Assembly: GCA_965213775.1 (NCBI GenBank)
Contig: CBDCAC010000007.1
Location: forward strand, 1-64,000
DNA: 64,000 bases
Reading direction: 5' to 3'
DNA from: Lichenicoccus sp965213775
GTDB lineage: Bacteria; Pseudomonadota; Alphaproteobacteria; Acetobacterales; Acetobacteraceae
Part shown: positions 27,524 to 35,780 of the stretch, one piece after another
How the letters are laid out: every line of letters begins with the position of its first letter
How positions within the stretch are numbered: the stretch's first letter is position 1
Translations under genes and position numbers: made by a program
The notes under the pieces: generated by a model
Databases searched by the model: none
Seen by the model: only the letters and a program-made list of their open reading frames with translations
Told to the model about the DNA's origin: nothing

Positions 27524-30500
27524 ATGAAGCTCGTCCTGTTCGCGCTGAAGTACCGCGTGACCTTCTACGTGATGTCGCTGCTGATCATGCTCGCCGGCGG
27601 CGCCGGCGCGGTGCTGATGCCCAAGGACGTGCTGCCCGACGTCAACATCCCCGTCGTCACCATCATCTGGACCTATACCGGGCTCGATACGCCGGACATG
27701 CAGAACTACGTCACCAGCTACGAGGAGCTGGCGCTGTCCAACAACGTCGTGGGCATACGCGACATGGAGAGCACGACGCTGCAGGGCACCACCATCACCA
27801 AGGTGTATTTCCAGCCGGGCGTCGATATCAGCCTCGCCCTGACCCAGGTGACGTCGGCGACCAACGCGATACGCGGCGTGCTGCCGGCCGGGATCCAGCC
27901 ACCGGTGGTGCTGCGCTTCTCGGCCTCCTCGGTGCCGGTGATCCAGATCGCCGCCACGTCGGACGTCGAGAGCCAGGCGGCGGTCTACAACTTCGTCCGC
28001 TTCCGGGTGCGCTCGACGCTGCAGACGGTCCCCGGCTCGACCATGCCGCCACCCTACGGCGGCGTGCCCGAACAGGTGATGGTGGACCTCGATCCGCACG
28101 CGCTGTCGGCCTACGGCATCACGCCGATGGAGGTCAGCAACGCGGTCAACGCGCAGAGCCTGGTGCTGCCCTCTGGGCAGGCCAAGTTCGGCCAGACCCA
28201 GTTCATCATGCACATCAACTCGCTGCCCTCGATCCTCGACCGGCTGAACGATATTCCGGTCAAGGTCGTGAACGGCTCGCCGATCCTGCTGCGCAACATC
28301 GCCTACGTGCGCGCCGGCGGGCCGCCGCAGCAGAACATGGTGCACGTCAACGGTCAGAACGGGCTGCTGCTGCCGGTGATCAAGAACGGCTCGACCTCGA
28401 CGCTGGCCATCGTCGACACGGTCAAGTCGATGCTGCCGGGGATCATCGGGAGCGCGCCGAAGGATATCAAGATCGTCTCGCTGTTCGACCAGTCGGTGTT
28501 CGTCTCGGACGCGATCGGCGACGTGGCGCAGGAGGGGCTGATCGCCGCCGGCCTGACCGGGCTGATGATCCTGCTGTTCCTCGGCTCGTGGCGGGCGACG
28601 CTGGTGGTCCTGGTCTCGATCCCGCTGGCGATCCTGAGCTCGCTCGCGGTGTGTGCCGCGATCGGCGAGACGATGAACATCATGACGCTCGGCGGCCTCG
28701 CGCTCGCGGTCGGTATCCTGGTGGACGACGCCACGGTGGCCATCGAGAACACCTACCGGGTGCTCGAGAGCGGCAAGGGGTTCCGCGAGTCGGTGGTCGA
28801 GGGCGGCGCCAGCATCGCCAAGCCGACGCTGATCTCGACCTTGTCGATCTGCTCGGCCTTCGTCTCGGTGCTGTTCCTCGTGGGCGCTCCGAAATACATC
28901 TTCACGCCGCAGGCGCTGGCGGTGGTGTTCGCCATGCTGGCGTCCTACCTGCTGTCGCGCACGCTGGTGCCGATCCTGATCGACGTGCTGCTGGCCTCCG
29001 AGCATGGCGGCCGCGACGCGAAGCGCCAGGATCGAGATGGCCGGAGTGGCGACGGCGCCGAGGCCCGCGAGCCGGGCTGGTTCGGCCGCCTGCACGGCGG
29101 CTTCGAGCGGCGCTTCAAGCGGTTCGCGGCATATTACGGCGGCGTGCTGCGCGCCGTGATGGCGCATCGCTGGGTGACGGCCGCGGTGGCGGCCACGGTG
29201 CTGGTGATCGGCGGCTGCCTGTTCCCGTTCCTCGGCCAGGATTATTTCCCGGCGATCGAGTCCGGCGAGATCGCCCTGCACGTGCGCGCCCATCCCGGGC
29301 TGCGCATCGAGGAGACCGCCAAGCTGTTCCGTGGCGTGGAGGACACGATCCGCGAGGTTGCCGGCAGCGGTCACGTGCGGACCATCGTCGATAATATCGG
29401 ACTGCCCTCGATCAACTATAACCTCGCCTTCAACGACGGCACCTTCGTCGCCTACTACGACGGGCAGATCCTGGCGACGTTCGCGCCGGGGGTGTCGGGC
29501 ACAAGGGTGACCAAGCGGCTGCGCACCGAGCTGCGCCGGCGCTATCCGGACACCATGTTCTATTTCCAGCCGGCCGACATGATCACCCAAATCCTCGATT
29601 TCGGGGTGCCGTCGCAGATCGACGTCCAGGTGCACGGTCGGCATCCGGACATCGACCTCGCCGCGGCGAAGCGGCTGCAGCGCCGCCTCGCGGCGCTGCC
29701 GGGGCTGGTCGACGTGCACGTCCAGCAGATCACCGACGCGCCGGATTTCCGCGCCGACGTCGACCGGCAGCGCGCCCTCGAGCTCGGCCTGACCGAGCGC
29801 GACGTCGCCGACGAGGTGAACGTGTCGCTGTCCGGCTCGTTCCAGGTCTCGCCCAACTTCTGGACCGACCCGAAGACCGGCATCCCCTGGCAGCTCACGG
29901 TGCAGACGCCGGAATATCGCGCCGACACCCTCAATGCGGTCGAGAACACGCCGATCTACGTGCCCGGCGGCAACGCCCCCTCGGGCGGCGTCAACCGCAA
30001 CCCGGCGCAGCCGATCTCGCTGATGACCAACGTCGCCACCTTCCATCGCAGCGTCGAGCAGGCGGTGCTCAGCCACGTCAACACCGAGCCGACCTACGAC
30101 GTATACGCCGCGGTGCAGGATTCCGACCTGGGCTCGGTCGCCAGACGTATCCGCGCGGTGGTCGCCGACGAGCAGAAGCAGCTGCACGCGCCCGACAAGA
30201 TCATCGTGCGCGGCCAGATCCAGAGCATGGACAGCGCCTTCAACCATATCGAGATCGGGCTGCTGGTGGCGGTGATCGCGGTCTACCTGCTGATGGTGCT
30301 GAACTACCAGGACTGGGGCGACCCGTTCGTGGTGCTGGCGGCGTTGCCGCTGGTGTTCTGCGGCATCATCATGAGCCTGTTCATCACCGAGACGACGTTC
30401 TCCATCGCCTCGATGATGGGGGCCATCATGAGCGTCGGTGTGGCCTCGGCGAACTCGATCCTGCTGGTCACGTTCGCACGCGATCATCGCGAGGAGACCG

Positions 30501-30757
30501 GCTGCTCGGCGGAGGAAGCCGCCATCGTCGCCGGCGAGACCAGGCTGCGTCCGGTGCTGATGACCGCCGGCGCCATGATCATGGGGCTGCTGCCGATGGC
30601 GCTTGATCTCGGACAGGGGGGTGAACAGAATGCCGCCCTGGCGCGCGCGGTGATCGGCGGCATCTCCGTCGGCACGGTCTCGACCCTGCTGTTCGTGCCC
30701 TTCCTTTACAGCGTGCTGCGGCGAGGCTCGGTGCGCCGGGTGGAGGACTACGTATGA
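27524..30757 (+). CDS. RND efflux pump, inner-membrane permease
   Basis: Proton-driven exporter of the AcrB/HAE1 superfamily, 1077 residues. It has TM1 (RVTFYVMSLLIMLAGGAGAVL), a large periplasmic loop, TM2-6 with the proton-relay Asp pair in GGLALAVGILVDDATVAIEN, a central cytoplasmic linker (about 495-530), the second loop, and TM8-12. In TM10 the AcrB relay Lys position is not Lys (VGVASANSILLV). Divergent RND members with this sequence exist. It overlaps the adaptor gene as ATGA. No outer-membrane factor gene follows. Confidence 0.93.
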   Translation: MKLVLFALKYRVTFYVMSLLIMLAGGAGAVLMPKDVLPDVNIPVVTIIWTYTGLDTPDMQNYVTSYEELALSNNVVGIRDMESTTLQGTTITKVYFQPGVDISLALTQVTSATNAIRGVLPAGIQPPVVLRFSASSVPVIQIAATSDVESQAAVYNFVRFRVRSTLQTVPGSTMPPPYGGVPEQVMVDLDPHALSAYGITPMEVSNAVNAQSLVLPSGQAKFGQTQFIMHINSLPSILDRLNDIPVKVVNGSPILLRNIAYVRAGGPPQQNMVHVNGQNGLLLPVIKNGSTSTLAIVDTVKSMLPGIIGSAPKDIKIVSLFDQSVFVSDAIGDVAQEGLIAAGLTGLMILLFLGSWRATLVVLVSIPLAILSSLAVCAAIGETMNIMTLGGLALAVGILVDDATVAIENTYRVLESGKGFRESVVEGGASIAKPTLISTLSICSAFVSVLFLVGAPKYIFTPQALAVVFAMLASYLLSRTLVPILIDVLLASEHGGRDAKRQDRDGRSGDGAEAREPGWFGRLHGGFERRFKRFAAYYGGVLRAVMAHRWVTAAVAATVLVIGGCLFPFLGQDYFPAIESGEIALHVRAHPGLRIEETAKLFRGVEDTIREVAGSGHVRTIVDNIGLPSINYNLAFNDGTFVAYYDGQILATFAPGVSGTRVTKRLRTELRRRYPDTMFYFQPADMITQILDFGVPSQIDVQVHGRHPDIDLAAAKRLQRRLAALPGLVDVHVQQITDAPDFRADVDRQRALELGLTERDVADEVNVSLSGSFQVSPNFWTDPKTGIPWQLTVQTPEYRADTLNAVENTPIYVPGGNAPSGGVNRNPAQPISLMTNVATFHRSVEQAVLSHVNTEPTYDVYAAVQDSDLGSVARRIRAVVADEQKQLHAPDKIIVRGQIQSMDSAFNHIEIGLLVAVIAVYLLMVLNYQDWGDPFVVLAALPLVFCGIIMSLFITETTFSIASMMGAIMSVGVASANSILLVTFARDHREETGCSAEEAAIVAGETRLRPVLMTAGAMIMGLLPMALDLGQGGEQNAALARAVIGGISVGTVSTLLFVPFLYSVLRRGSVRRVEDYV

Positions 30758-32016
30758 GCGAGGATCACCCGTCGCCGGTCACGCCGCGACGCCGCGCCGC
30801 CCTCTACGTCATCGTGCCGCTGGCCGTGCTGCTGTGCTGGGGCGTGTTCGTGCACTGGCGCCAGACCACGGCCGCGATGGAGACGCTGCAGCAATCCAGG
30901 AGCTTCGTGCCGGACGTCCACGTGACCCAGGCCAAGCAGATGCGCGACGCGCACACCACGGTGCTGCCCGGGCAGACCGTGGCCTATGCCGAGGCCGACC
31001 TGTTCGCGCGCGCGACCGGCTTCATCGCCGAGCGGCATGCCGACATCGGCAGCCACGTGCGCAAGGGCGACCTGCTGGTGCGTATCGATGCGCCGGATCT
31101 CGACGAGCAGCTCAACCAGGCGCGGGCGCAGCTCGGCCAGCAGGAGGCGGCGATGCTGCAGGCGCAGGCGTCGTTCAAGCAGGCGCAGGACAACACCAGG
31201 CTCGCGGCGTCGAACAAGCGACGCTCGGTCACCCTCGCCGGCGAGGGCTGGGACACCAAGCAGAACGCCGAGACGCAGACCACCAACGCGGCGGTCTCGA
31301 CGTCGAGCATCGCCAGCGCCCAGGCCGGCATCGGCGTCGCGGCGGCGAACGTGCGCGCGCAGCAGGCGACGGTCGATCGCCTGGTGGCGCTGACCGGGTT
31401 CGAGCGGGTCACGGCGCCGTTCGACGGCGTGATCACGCAGCGCGACATCGATGTCGGCGACCTCGTGCAGAGCGACACCAGCAACGGCACCGCGCTGTTC
31501 CATATCGACCAGGAGAACGTGCTGCGCTGCGAGGTGTACGTGCCGCAGAGCGACTTCGCCGGCATCCGCGACGGCCTCGAGGCCGAGGTCACCGTGCCGG
31601 AGCTGCCGGGACGGGTGTTCCGGGCCAAGGTGTCGCGCACCTCGGTGTCGCTGGCGCAGAACTCGCGCTCGATGCTGGTCGAGATCGATGTGCCGAACCC
31701 GGACGGCGCCCTCACCCCGGGGCTGTACGTCGATGTCGGCTTCGTCCTGCGGGATGCCTCGCCCACGGTGGTGATCCCCGACGCCGCGCTGATCTTCGAC
31801 GCCAAGGGATTGCGGGTGGCCACCGTAACCCAGGACCAGCGGGTGCGCATGGTGCCGATCGCGATCTATCGCGATTTCGGCGAGAAGGCCGAGATCCGCG
31901 AAGGCCTGAAGGGCGGAGAGTCGCTGGTGGTCAATCCGCCGTCGGACCTGCATGACGGCGAGACGGTGCACGTGCTGCAGGCGGGCGGACAGTCCGGCTC
32001 GCGCAGCAAGAGCTAG
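30754..32016 (+). CDS. RND efflux pump, periplasmic adaptor (HlyD/MFP family)
   Basis: Membrane fusion protein of 420 residues linking the permease to an outer-membrane channel. One N-terminal membrane helix (ALYVIVPLAVLLCWGVFVHW) is uncleaved; there is no lipobox. A lipoyl half (LFARATGFIAERHADIGSHVRKGDLL), a coiled-coil hairpin (about 110-190), and beta-barrel and membrane-proximal domains (FDGVITQRDIDVGDLVQ onwards) follow in usual order. The start overlaps the permease stop. Having the permease upstream of the adaptor is less common than the reverse. Confidence 0.93.
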   Translation: MSEDHPSPVTPRRRAALYVIVPLAVLLCWGVFVHWRQTTAAMETLQQSRSFVPDVHVTQAKQMRDAHTTVLPGQTVAYAEADLFARATGFIAERHADIGSHVRKGDLLVRIDAPDLDEQLNQARAQLGQQEAAMLQAQASFKQAQDNTRLAASNKRRSVTLAGEGWDTKQNAETQTTNAAVSTSSIASAQAGIGVAAANVRAQQATVDRLVALTGFERVTAPFDGVITQRDIDVGDLVQSDTSNGTALFHIDQENVLRCEVYVPQSDFAGIRDGLEAEVTVPELPGRVFRAKVSRTSVSLAQNSRSMLVEIDVPNPDGALTPGLYVDVGFVLRDASPTVVIPDAALIFDAKGLRVATVTQDQRVRMVPIAIYRDFGEKAEIREGLKGGESLVVNPPSDLHDGETVHVLQAGGQSGSRSKS

Positions 32017-32093
32017 CCGGCGGCCGAGAGAAGGCAAGCGGCTTTGCCCCTTGACCCCGTCAAAGGCAAGCCTTTGAAAACGATAGTTTAAGA

Positions 32094-32150
32094 AGACGGG
32101 GTTTGGGGCCCCGGCCCCAACGGGTCGAGGGCCGAGCCCTTGCCTTGCTT
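32094..32150 (-). repeat. Dispersed palindromic repeat, copy C
   Basis: Third copy of the GC-rich element, in the same orientation as copy B. It has a ggggccccggcccc palindrome and gagggccgagccctt. A separate small palindrome (caaaggc aa gcctttg, 32061-32076) lies just before it. The gap 32017-32265 holds nothing else I can name. Confidence 0.85.
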
Positions 32151-32265
32151 CCCCACCTGCGGGTCCGGGTCAGGATTGCGACGAGGATCGAGGGCCGCGG
32201 CTGATACACTAGTTTTCGAGACGCCCCCATGACACCGCCGCGGAGTTGATGCATGGTCCCGCGCT

Positions 32266-33840
32266 GTGCTCACCGGCCATCCTCCCCTCGAACATCACGC
32301 CTCGCCGGTCGTTCCGCGCCTCGCGTCGCGGGATGCGGATCGGCTGACCGACCTGGTATTCGCCCTGTGCCTGTTCACGATCGGCCTGTTGGCGCGACTC
32401 TACGAGCTCGGCAACAAACCGTTCTGGCTCGACGAGGTCACCACGCTGCGTCGCGCCAGCCTGGGCACGCTCGACCTCATCATCGACTCGCTCTCCTTCC
32501 ATCACCTGCCGCTCTACTTCCTGATCTCGCGCTGGTTCGTCCCGCTCGGCACCGACGAGGCGAGCCTTCGCCTGCCGGCGGCGCTGTTCGGCGCGCTGTC
32601 CTGCGCGCTGCTGTTCGGCCTGGCACGCATGATCGGCGGCCGCCGGGCGGCCACCGCGGCGTCGATGCTGCTGGCGCTGTCGCCGTTCCAGGTCCAGTAC
32701 GGCCAGGAAGCGCGCTCCTACACGCTGGTGATCAGCTTCATCCTGCTGGCGCTGTGGGCGCTCGCGGCACTGGTTCGCGATCCGGACGCGGCGGCGAGGC
32801 GCCTCGACCGGCCGGGTGGGGCGAGGCTGGGCTGGCTGGGGTTCGTGTTCGCCACCATCGGCGCGCTGGACACCCTCAGCGTCGCCTTGTTCTGGCTTCT
32901 GGCGGCCTTGATCGCCATCGGCCTGACCGCCGCGCGGGCGACGCCGCGGCAGCGGCGCGGCCTGCTGGTCAACGCGGCGATCGCGCACGTCGCGATCCTG
33001 TGCTGCTACCTGCCCTGGATCGTGGCGATGCACGCGCTCACGCACGGCCGCATGGGGAGCGGGCTGGACTGGGTGCCGCCGCTGAGCTGGACCCGGATCT
33101 GGACCACGATCCAGGCGGTGTACCTCCTGCGCACGACCAGCCTGATCAGCTTCCACACCTTCCCCGACGGTCTGCCCTGGCTCGGCCTGCTCGCCGCGAT
33201 CGCGGCACTGGCCGGGCTGTGGCACTACGCGCTGCGCGACCGCGCGGCGCTGGTCTCGGCGGTGGCGCTGCTCACCCTGCCCGCGGGCCTGCTCGCCACG
33301 TCGCTGGTGTCCTCGGTGTGGATGCCACGCTACCTGGCGTGGAGCGGGCCGATCTTCTTCCTGTTCGCGGGGCTCGGGGTGGCGCGGCTGCCGCGCCTGG
33401 CCTCGTGGAGCGCGATCGGCCTGCTGGCCAGCCTCGGCGTGGTCAACCTGCTGCCGTACTACCGGCTGGAAACCAAGCCGCTGTGGAACGACGCGGCGTT
33501 GCTGCTCCGTGCCAGCCTCTCGCCGGAGTCGCTGCTGATCACCGACGATCCCGGCGCGATCGAGATGATGAACGTGCGGCTGCAGCGCCTCGGCAACCCG
33601 TTCCCGCCGAACCTGTGGACCAACGATGCGGACCTCGCGACGCAGCATCTGCGTGACGGCTATCCGGTGTGGGCGGTGCATGGCAGGGTCGGCCAAGCGG
33701 ACCATACCGAGCTCGCCGCGTTCAACGACCTCCTCTCGCCGCTCGGCACGCCGTGCTGGAGCGGCACGGTGGGTCTTGATATCGTGATCGAGGCGTTCGC
33801 GCCCGAAGGCAGCTCCTGCCCGGCTGGCGAGGTACCGTAA
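32266..33840 (+). CDS. Membrane glycosyltransferase, GT39/ArnT-like
   Basis: Polytopic membrane protein of about 524 residues from a GTG at 32266; the start is uncertain. The first helix (FALCLFTIGLLARLYELG) is followed by KPFWLDEVTTLRRAS, which contains the Asp-Glu pair typical of the first periplasmic loop in dolichyl-phosphate-mannose-dependent and ArnT-like transferases. About ten further hydrophobic segments follow (for example VISFILLALWALAALV, GLLVNAAIAHVAILCCYLPW). Such enzymes use polyprenyl-phosphate sugars to glycosylate lipids or proteins on the periplasmic side. The acceptor is unknown. Confidence 0.8.
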   Translation: MLTGHPPLEHHASPVVPRLASRDADRLTDLVFALCLFTIGLLARLYELGNKPFWLDEVTTLRRASLGTLDLIIDSLSFHHLPLYFLISRWFVPLGTDEASLRLPAALFGALSCALLFGLARMIGGRRAATAASMLLALSPFQVQYGQEARSYTLVISFILLALWALAALVRDPDAAARRLDRPGGARLGWLGFVFATIGALDTLSVALFWLLAALIAIGLTAARATPRQRRGLLVNAAIAHVAILCCYLPWIVAMHALTHGRMGSGLDWVPPLSWTRIWTTIQAVYLLRTTSLISFHTFPDGLPWLGLLAAIAALAGLWHYALRDRAALVSAVALLTLPAGLLATSLVSSVWMPRYLAWSGPIFFLFAGLGVARLPRLASWSAIGLLASLGVVNLLPYYRLETKPLWNDAALLLRASLSPESLLITDDPGAIEMMNVRLQRLGNPFPPNLWTNDADLATQHLRDGYPVWAVHGRVGQADHTELAAFNDLLSPLGTPCWSGTVGLDIVIEAFAPEGSSCPAGEVP

Positions 33841-33895
33841 CCGGGACGTCGCCGCCGCGTTCGGTCGCAGCGGCGCCATGGACGAGGGGAGTATC

Positions 33896-34177
33896 ATGCA
33901 GGCAAGCTGGAACGGTCAGGTCATCGCCGAGAGCGAGGACATTGTCATGGTGGAGGGGAATGCCTATTTCCCGCTCACGTCCCTGCGCCAGGACGTCGTC
34001 CGGCCGAGCGGGCAGACCAGCATCTGTCCCTGGAAGGGCACCGCGAACTACTATTCGCTGGAAGTCGACGGTAAGACCAACCCGGATTCGGTATGGTATT
34101 ATCAGAATCCGAAGCAGGCCGCGGAAAACATCAGGGGTCGTGTTGCATTCTGGAAGGGCGTCAAGATAAGTTCGTGA
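33896..34177 (+). CDS. DUF427 domain protein
   Basis: Protein of 93 residues from the ATG at 33896, preceded by GAGGGGAG. It shows the DUF427 pattern: ASWNGQVIAESEDIVMVEGNAYFP, then CPWKGTANYYSLEVDG and the C-terminal AVWYY-like VWYYQNPK with IRGRVAFW. The domain is a small beta fold of unknown role. Confidence 0.88.
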   Translation: MQASWNGQVIAESEDIVMVEGNAYFPLTSLRQDVVRPSGQTSICPWKGTANYYSLEVDGKTNPDSVWYYQNPKQAAENIRGRVAFWKGVKISS

Positions 34178-34240
34178 AACAAGCGAACATCCGGCGTCTT
34201 GAACTTCCACAAAACGTCCCATTTTACCGACAATAGAAGA

Positions 34241-34804
34241 ATGCGTATCAATAGAGAGCTAAACTTGTCAGAACATCGCTCCGCACGGAGCCCGGACGAC
34301 GATACCCCAGCAAGCGACAGCGGGTCGCAGAGCGCGGAAGCCCAGCTTCGCCACGCTTTGGAACATATGGGAGGCCGACGCAGCAGCGGCGCCCCTGCCT
34401 CGGCCAGCAGTCGTACCGGGGGAGCCGCCACACCGCGTCACCGCTACGTGCGCGACGGAGAGGTGCCGGTGGTGCACGCGGCACTCGGTCGCACCAGCGG
34501 GCGATCCGAGGCGACGCTGCAGCAGGACAAGGTGCTGCTCGACTCGCTGCGTCAGGACCTGGAGCAGGAGCGCAGCCGGCGCGAGGCCGCCGAACGCGGG
34601 CTGCTGGAGAGCAAATCCTCGATCGTCGCCCTGCAGACACGCCTCGCCCACATCGAGATGGATCTTCAGGCAGCGCAGGAGCAGGCGTTAGTCCAGGCCT
34701 CGCTTCCGGTGCAGCCGCCCGAGCCGGCGCGTCGCAAGCCGAGGACCGAGAAGCCGGAAGGCGAGCCTCAGCCGATCAAGTGGTGGATCAAGGACGAGGA
34801 CTAG
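34241..34804 (+). CDS. Coiled-coil hypothetical protein
   Basis: Protein of 187 residues; the start is most likely the ATG at 34241, as the longer frame from 34199 has no support. The N-terminal third is polar and Ser/Ala-rich (disordered). Residues about 95-150 form a heptad-like charged coiled coil (DSLRQDLEQERSRREAAERG). The tail is Pro/Lys/Glu-rich and ends KWWIKDED. I recognise no family. Confidence 0.6.
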   Translation: MRINRELNLSEHRSARSPDDDTPASDSGSQSAEAQLRHALEHMGGRRSSGAPASASSRTGGAATPRHRYVRDGEVPVVHAALGRTSGRSEATLQQDKVLLDSLRQDLEQERSRREAAERGLLESKSSIVALQTRLAHIEMDLQAAQEQALVQASLPVQPPEPARRKPRTEKPEGEPQPIKWWIKDED

Positions 34805-34861
34805 CGGTAGGCTGCCGAGATACGCCGTCGCTCGTCTGAGTTTCGGCGGCTGCCGCAGCTC

Positions 34862-35203
34862 TCAGCTGCGACCGCTCTTGTCGGCGCCGAAATAGAACCC
34901 GAGGACGGTGCCGACGACCACGATCGTCGGCGAGAACAGCACCAGACCGAGCTCCTTGATGTCCTGCATCAGCAGGACATGGCCGAACGCCAGGCCGAAG
35001 AACAGCACGACCTCCAACCCGAACACGGCGAGGACGATGACGGCGAGCCAGCCGCGCATGGTCTCGCGCGCCTTGACGACGTCGAAGCGTCCCGGACCGG
35101 GGACGCGCTCGACGGCCTCGTCCGAACTCGCGGTGGTGTTGGTGGTACCGGGGGAACCGCCGAGGACGACGACCGGGCGGCTATAGAACTCGTTCGGCGT
35201 CAA
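34862..35203 (-). CDS. Small membrane protein with two helices
   Basis: Up to 113 residues from a TTG at 35203; a shorter product from the ATG at 35059 is possible. The N-terminal ~45 residues are polar. Two hydrophobic helices follow (LAVIVLAVFGLEVVLFFGLAFG and LVLFSPTIVVVGTVLGFYFG), ending ADKSGRS. I do not recognise a family. It follows the RHH-like gene after 10 bases on the same strand, so the two probably form an operon. Confidence 0.6.
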   Translation of the reverse strand: MTPNEFYSRPVVVLGGSPGTTNTTASSDEAVERVPGPGRFDVVKARETMRGWLAVIVLAVFGLEVVLFFGLAFGHVLLMQDIKELGLVLFSPTIVVVGTVLGFYFGADKSGRS

Positions 35204-35213
35204 TGCGGTGCGG

Positions 35214-35456
35214 TCAGACGAAGTTCACGGGAGCGACCTTGTTGTGCTCGCGCAGCTCGAACCTGCGGCCGTTCCTGATCTCCGAGACGATGAAGGCCTC
35301 GTTGGCGATGGCCTTGGCGATCACGTCGGTCTCCGGAACGCCGAGAAGCTTGGCGAGGCTGCGCACCATCTCGGTGGTTCCCTCGTCGAGCTCGAAATTG
35401 AGGCGATCCGGCAGGACCTCATGGCGAGGCGGTGGCGCCGAGTACGTTGCGGACAT
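35214..35456 (-). CDS. Small RHH-like protein
   Basis: Protein of 80 residues. After a short Pro-rich start, LNFELDEGTTEMVRSLAKLLGVPETDVIAKAI looks like a beta strand plus two helices of a ribbon-helix-helix fold, as in Arc/MetJ-type DNA-binding proteins and antitoxins. The remainder (FELREHNKVAPVNFV) could be a partner-binding tail. No toxin follows; the next gene encodes a membrane protein. AAGG lies before the ATG at 35456. A LexA-type box lies 115 bases upstream. Confidence 0.55.
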   Translation of the reverse strand: MSATYSAPPPRHEVLPDRLNFELDEGTTEMVRSLAKLLGVPETDVIAKAIANEAFIVSEIRNGRRFELREHNKVAPVNFV

Positions 35457-35780
35457 CGCTCAACCTTCAACTGTCGTGTTCATGTATCCCCGCGTCGTCG
35501 CGGGTGGAGACTGACGGGACCGGGCTGAAGATAGGCATGGGCCAGAACTAGGACAACTGTTGGCTAAACAGTTCTTGTTTTGTTCTAGTGTCCTGCACGG
35601 CGTTATTATAGCGTTAGTCGGGTGCCGTCGTCGGTGTCGCACGACAGGCAGCCGCGCATGTTGCGCGACCGGCTCGACCGGCAGAACGCGTCGGCAACGC
35701 TCGCGGCCGATCTCGATGCGTGAGCTTGACGTGCGCCAGCGCCGGCCGGTTCGGAGTCTATCCGGCCGGGCCGGTCCCCG
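35457..35780. other. Intergenic region with LexA-type box and a 33-codon frame
   Basis: About 320 bases between the RHH-like gene and spoVR. It holds the LexA-like box, a plus-strand promoter-like pair and a GTG-started frame of 33 codons at 35622-35723 (containing MLRDRLDRQNASATLAADL). Near the spoVR end there is an imperfect CCGGCCGG hairpin (about 35744-35775). Whether the short frame is translated is unknown. Confidence 0.4.
35571..35585. promoter_or_regulatory. LexA-type SOS box (GTTC-N7-GTTC)
   Basis: GTTC at 35571-35574, seven bases, GTTC at 35582-35585. GTTCN7GTTC is the established LexA operator of many alphaproteobacteria. It overlaps the -35 (TTGTTC, 35580-35585) of a plus-strand promoter-like pair whose -10 is TATTAT at 35604-35609, with an 18-base spacer. 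A single match of eight fixed bases can arise by chance. Confidence 0.45.

Noticed and set aside
27116..30487. 1123-codon minus-strand frame rich in His, Asp, Gln and Arg
   Set aside because: It is the antisense shadow of the RND permease and the LysR gene; such frames are common in high-GC DNA and it has no domain.
32061..32076. Palindrome caaaggc-aa-gcctttg as a terminator for the RND adaptor
   Set aside because: The loop is only two bases and no T-run follows on either strand; more likely part of the nearby repeat.
32209..33897. 562-codon minus-strand frame opposite the GT39-like gene
   Set aside because: Low-complexity Arg/Gln/Ala composition; the plus strand encodes a coherent polytopic membrane protein.
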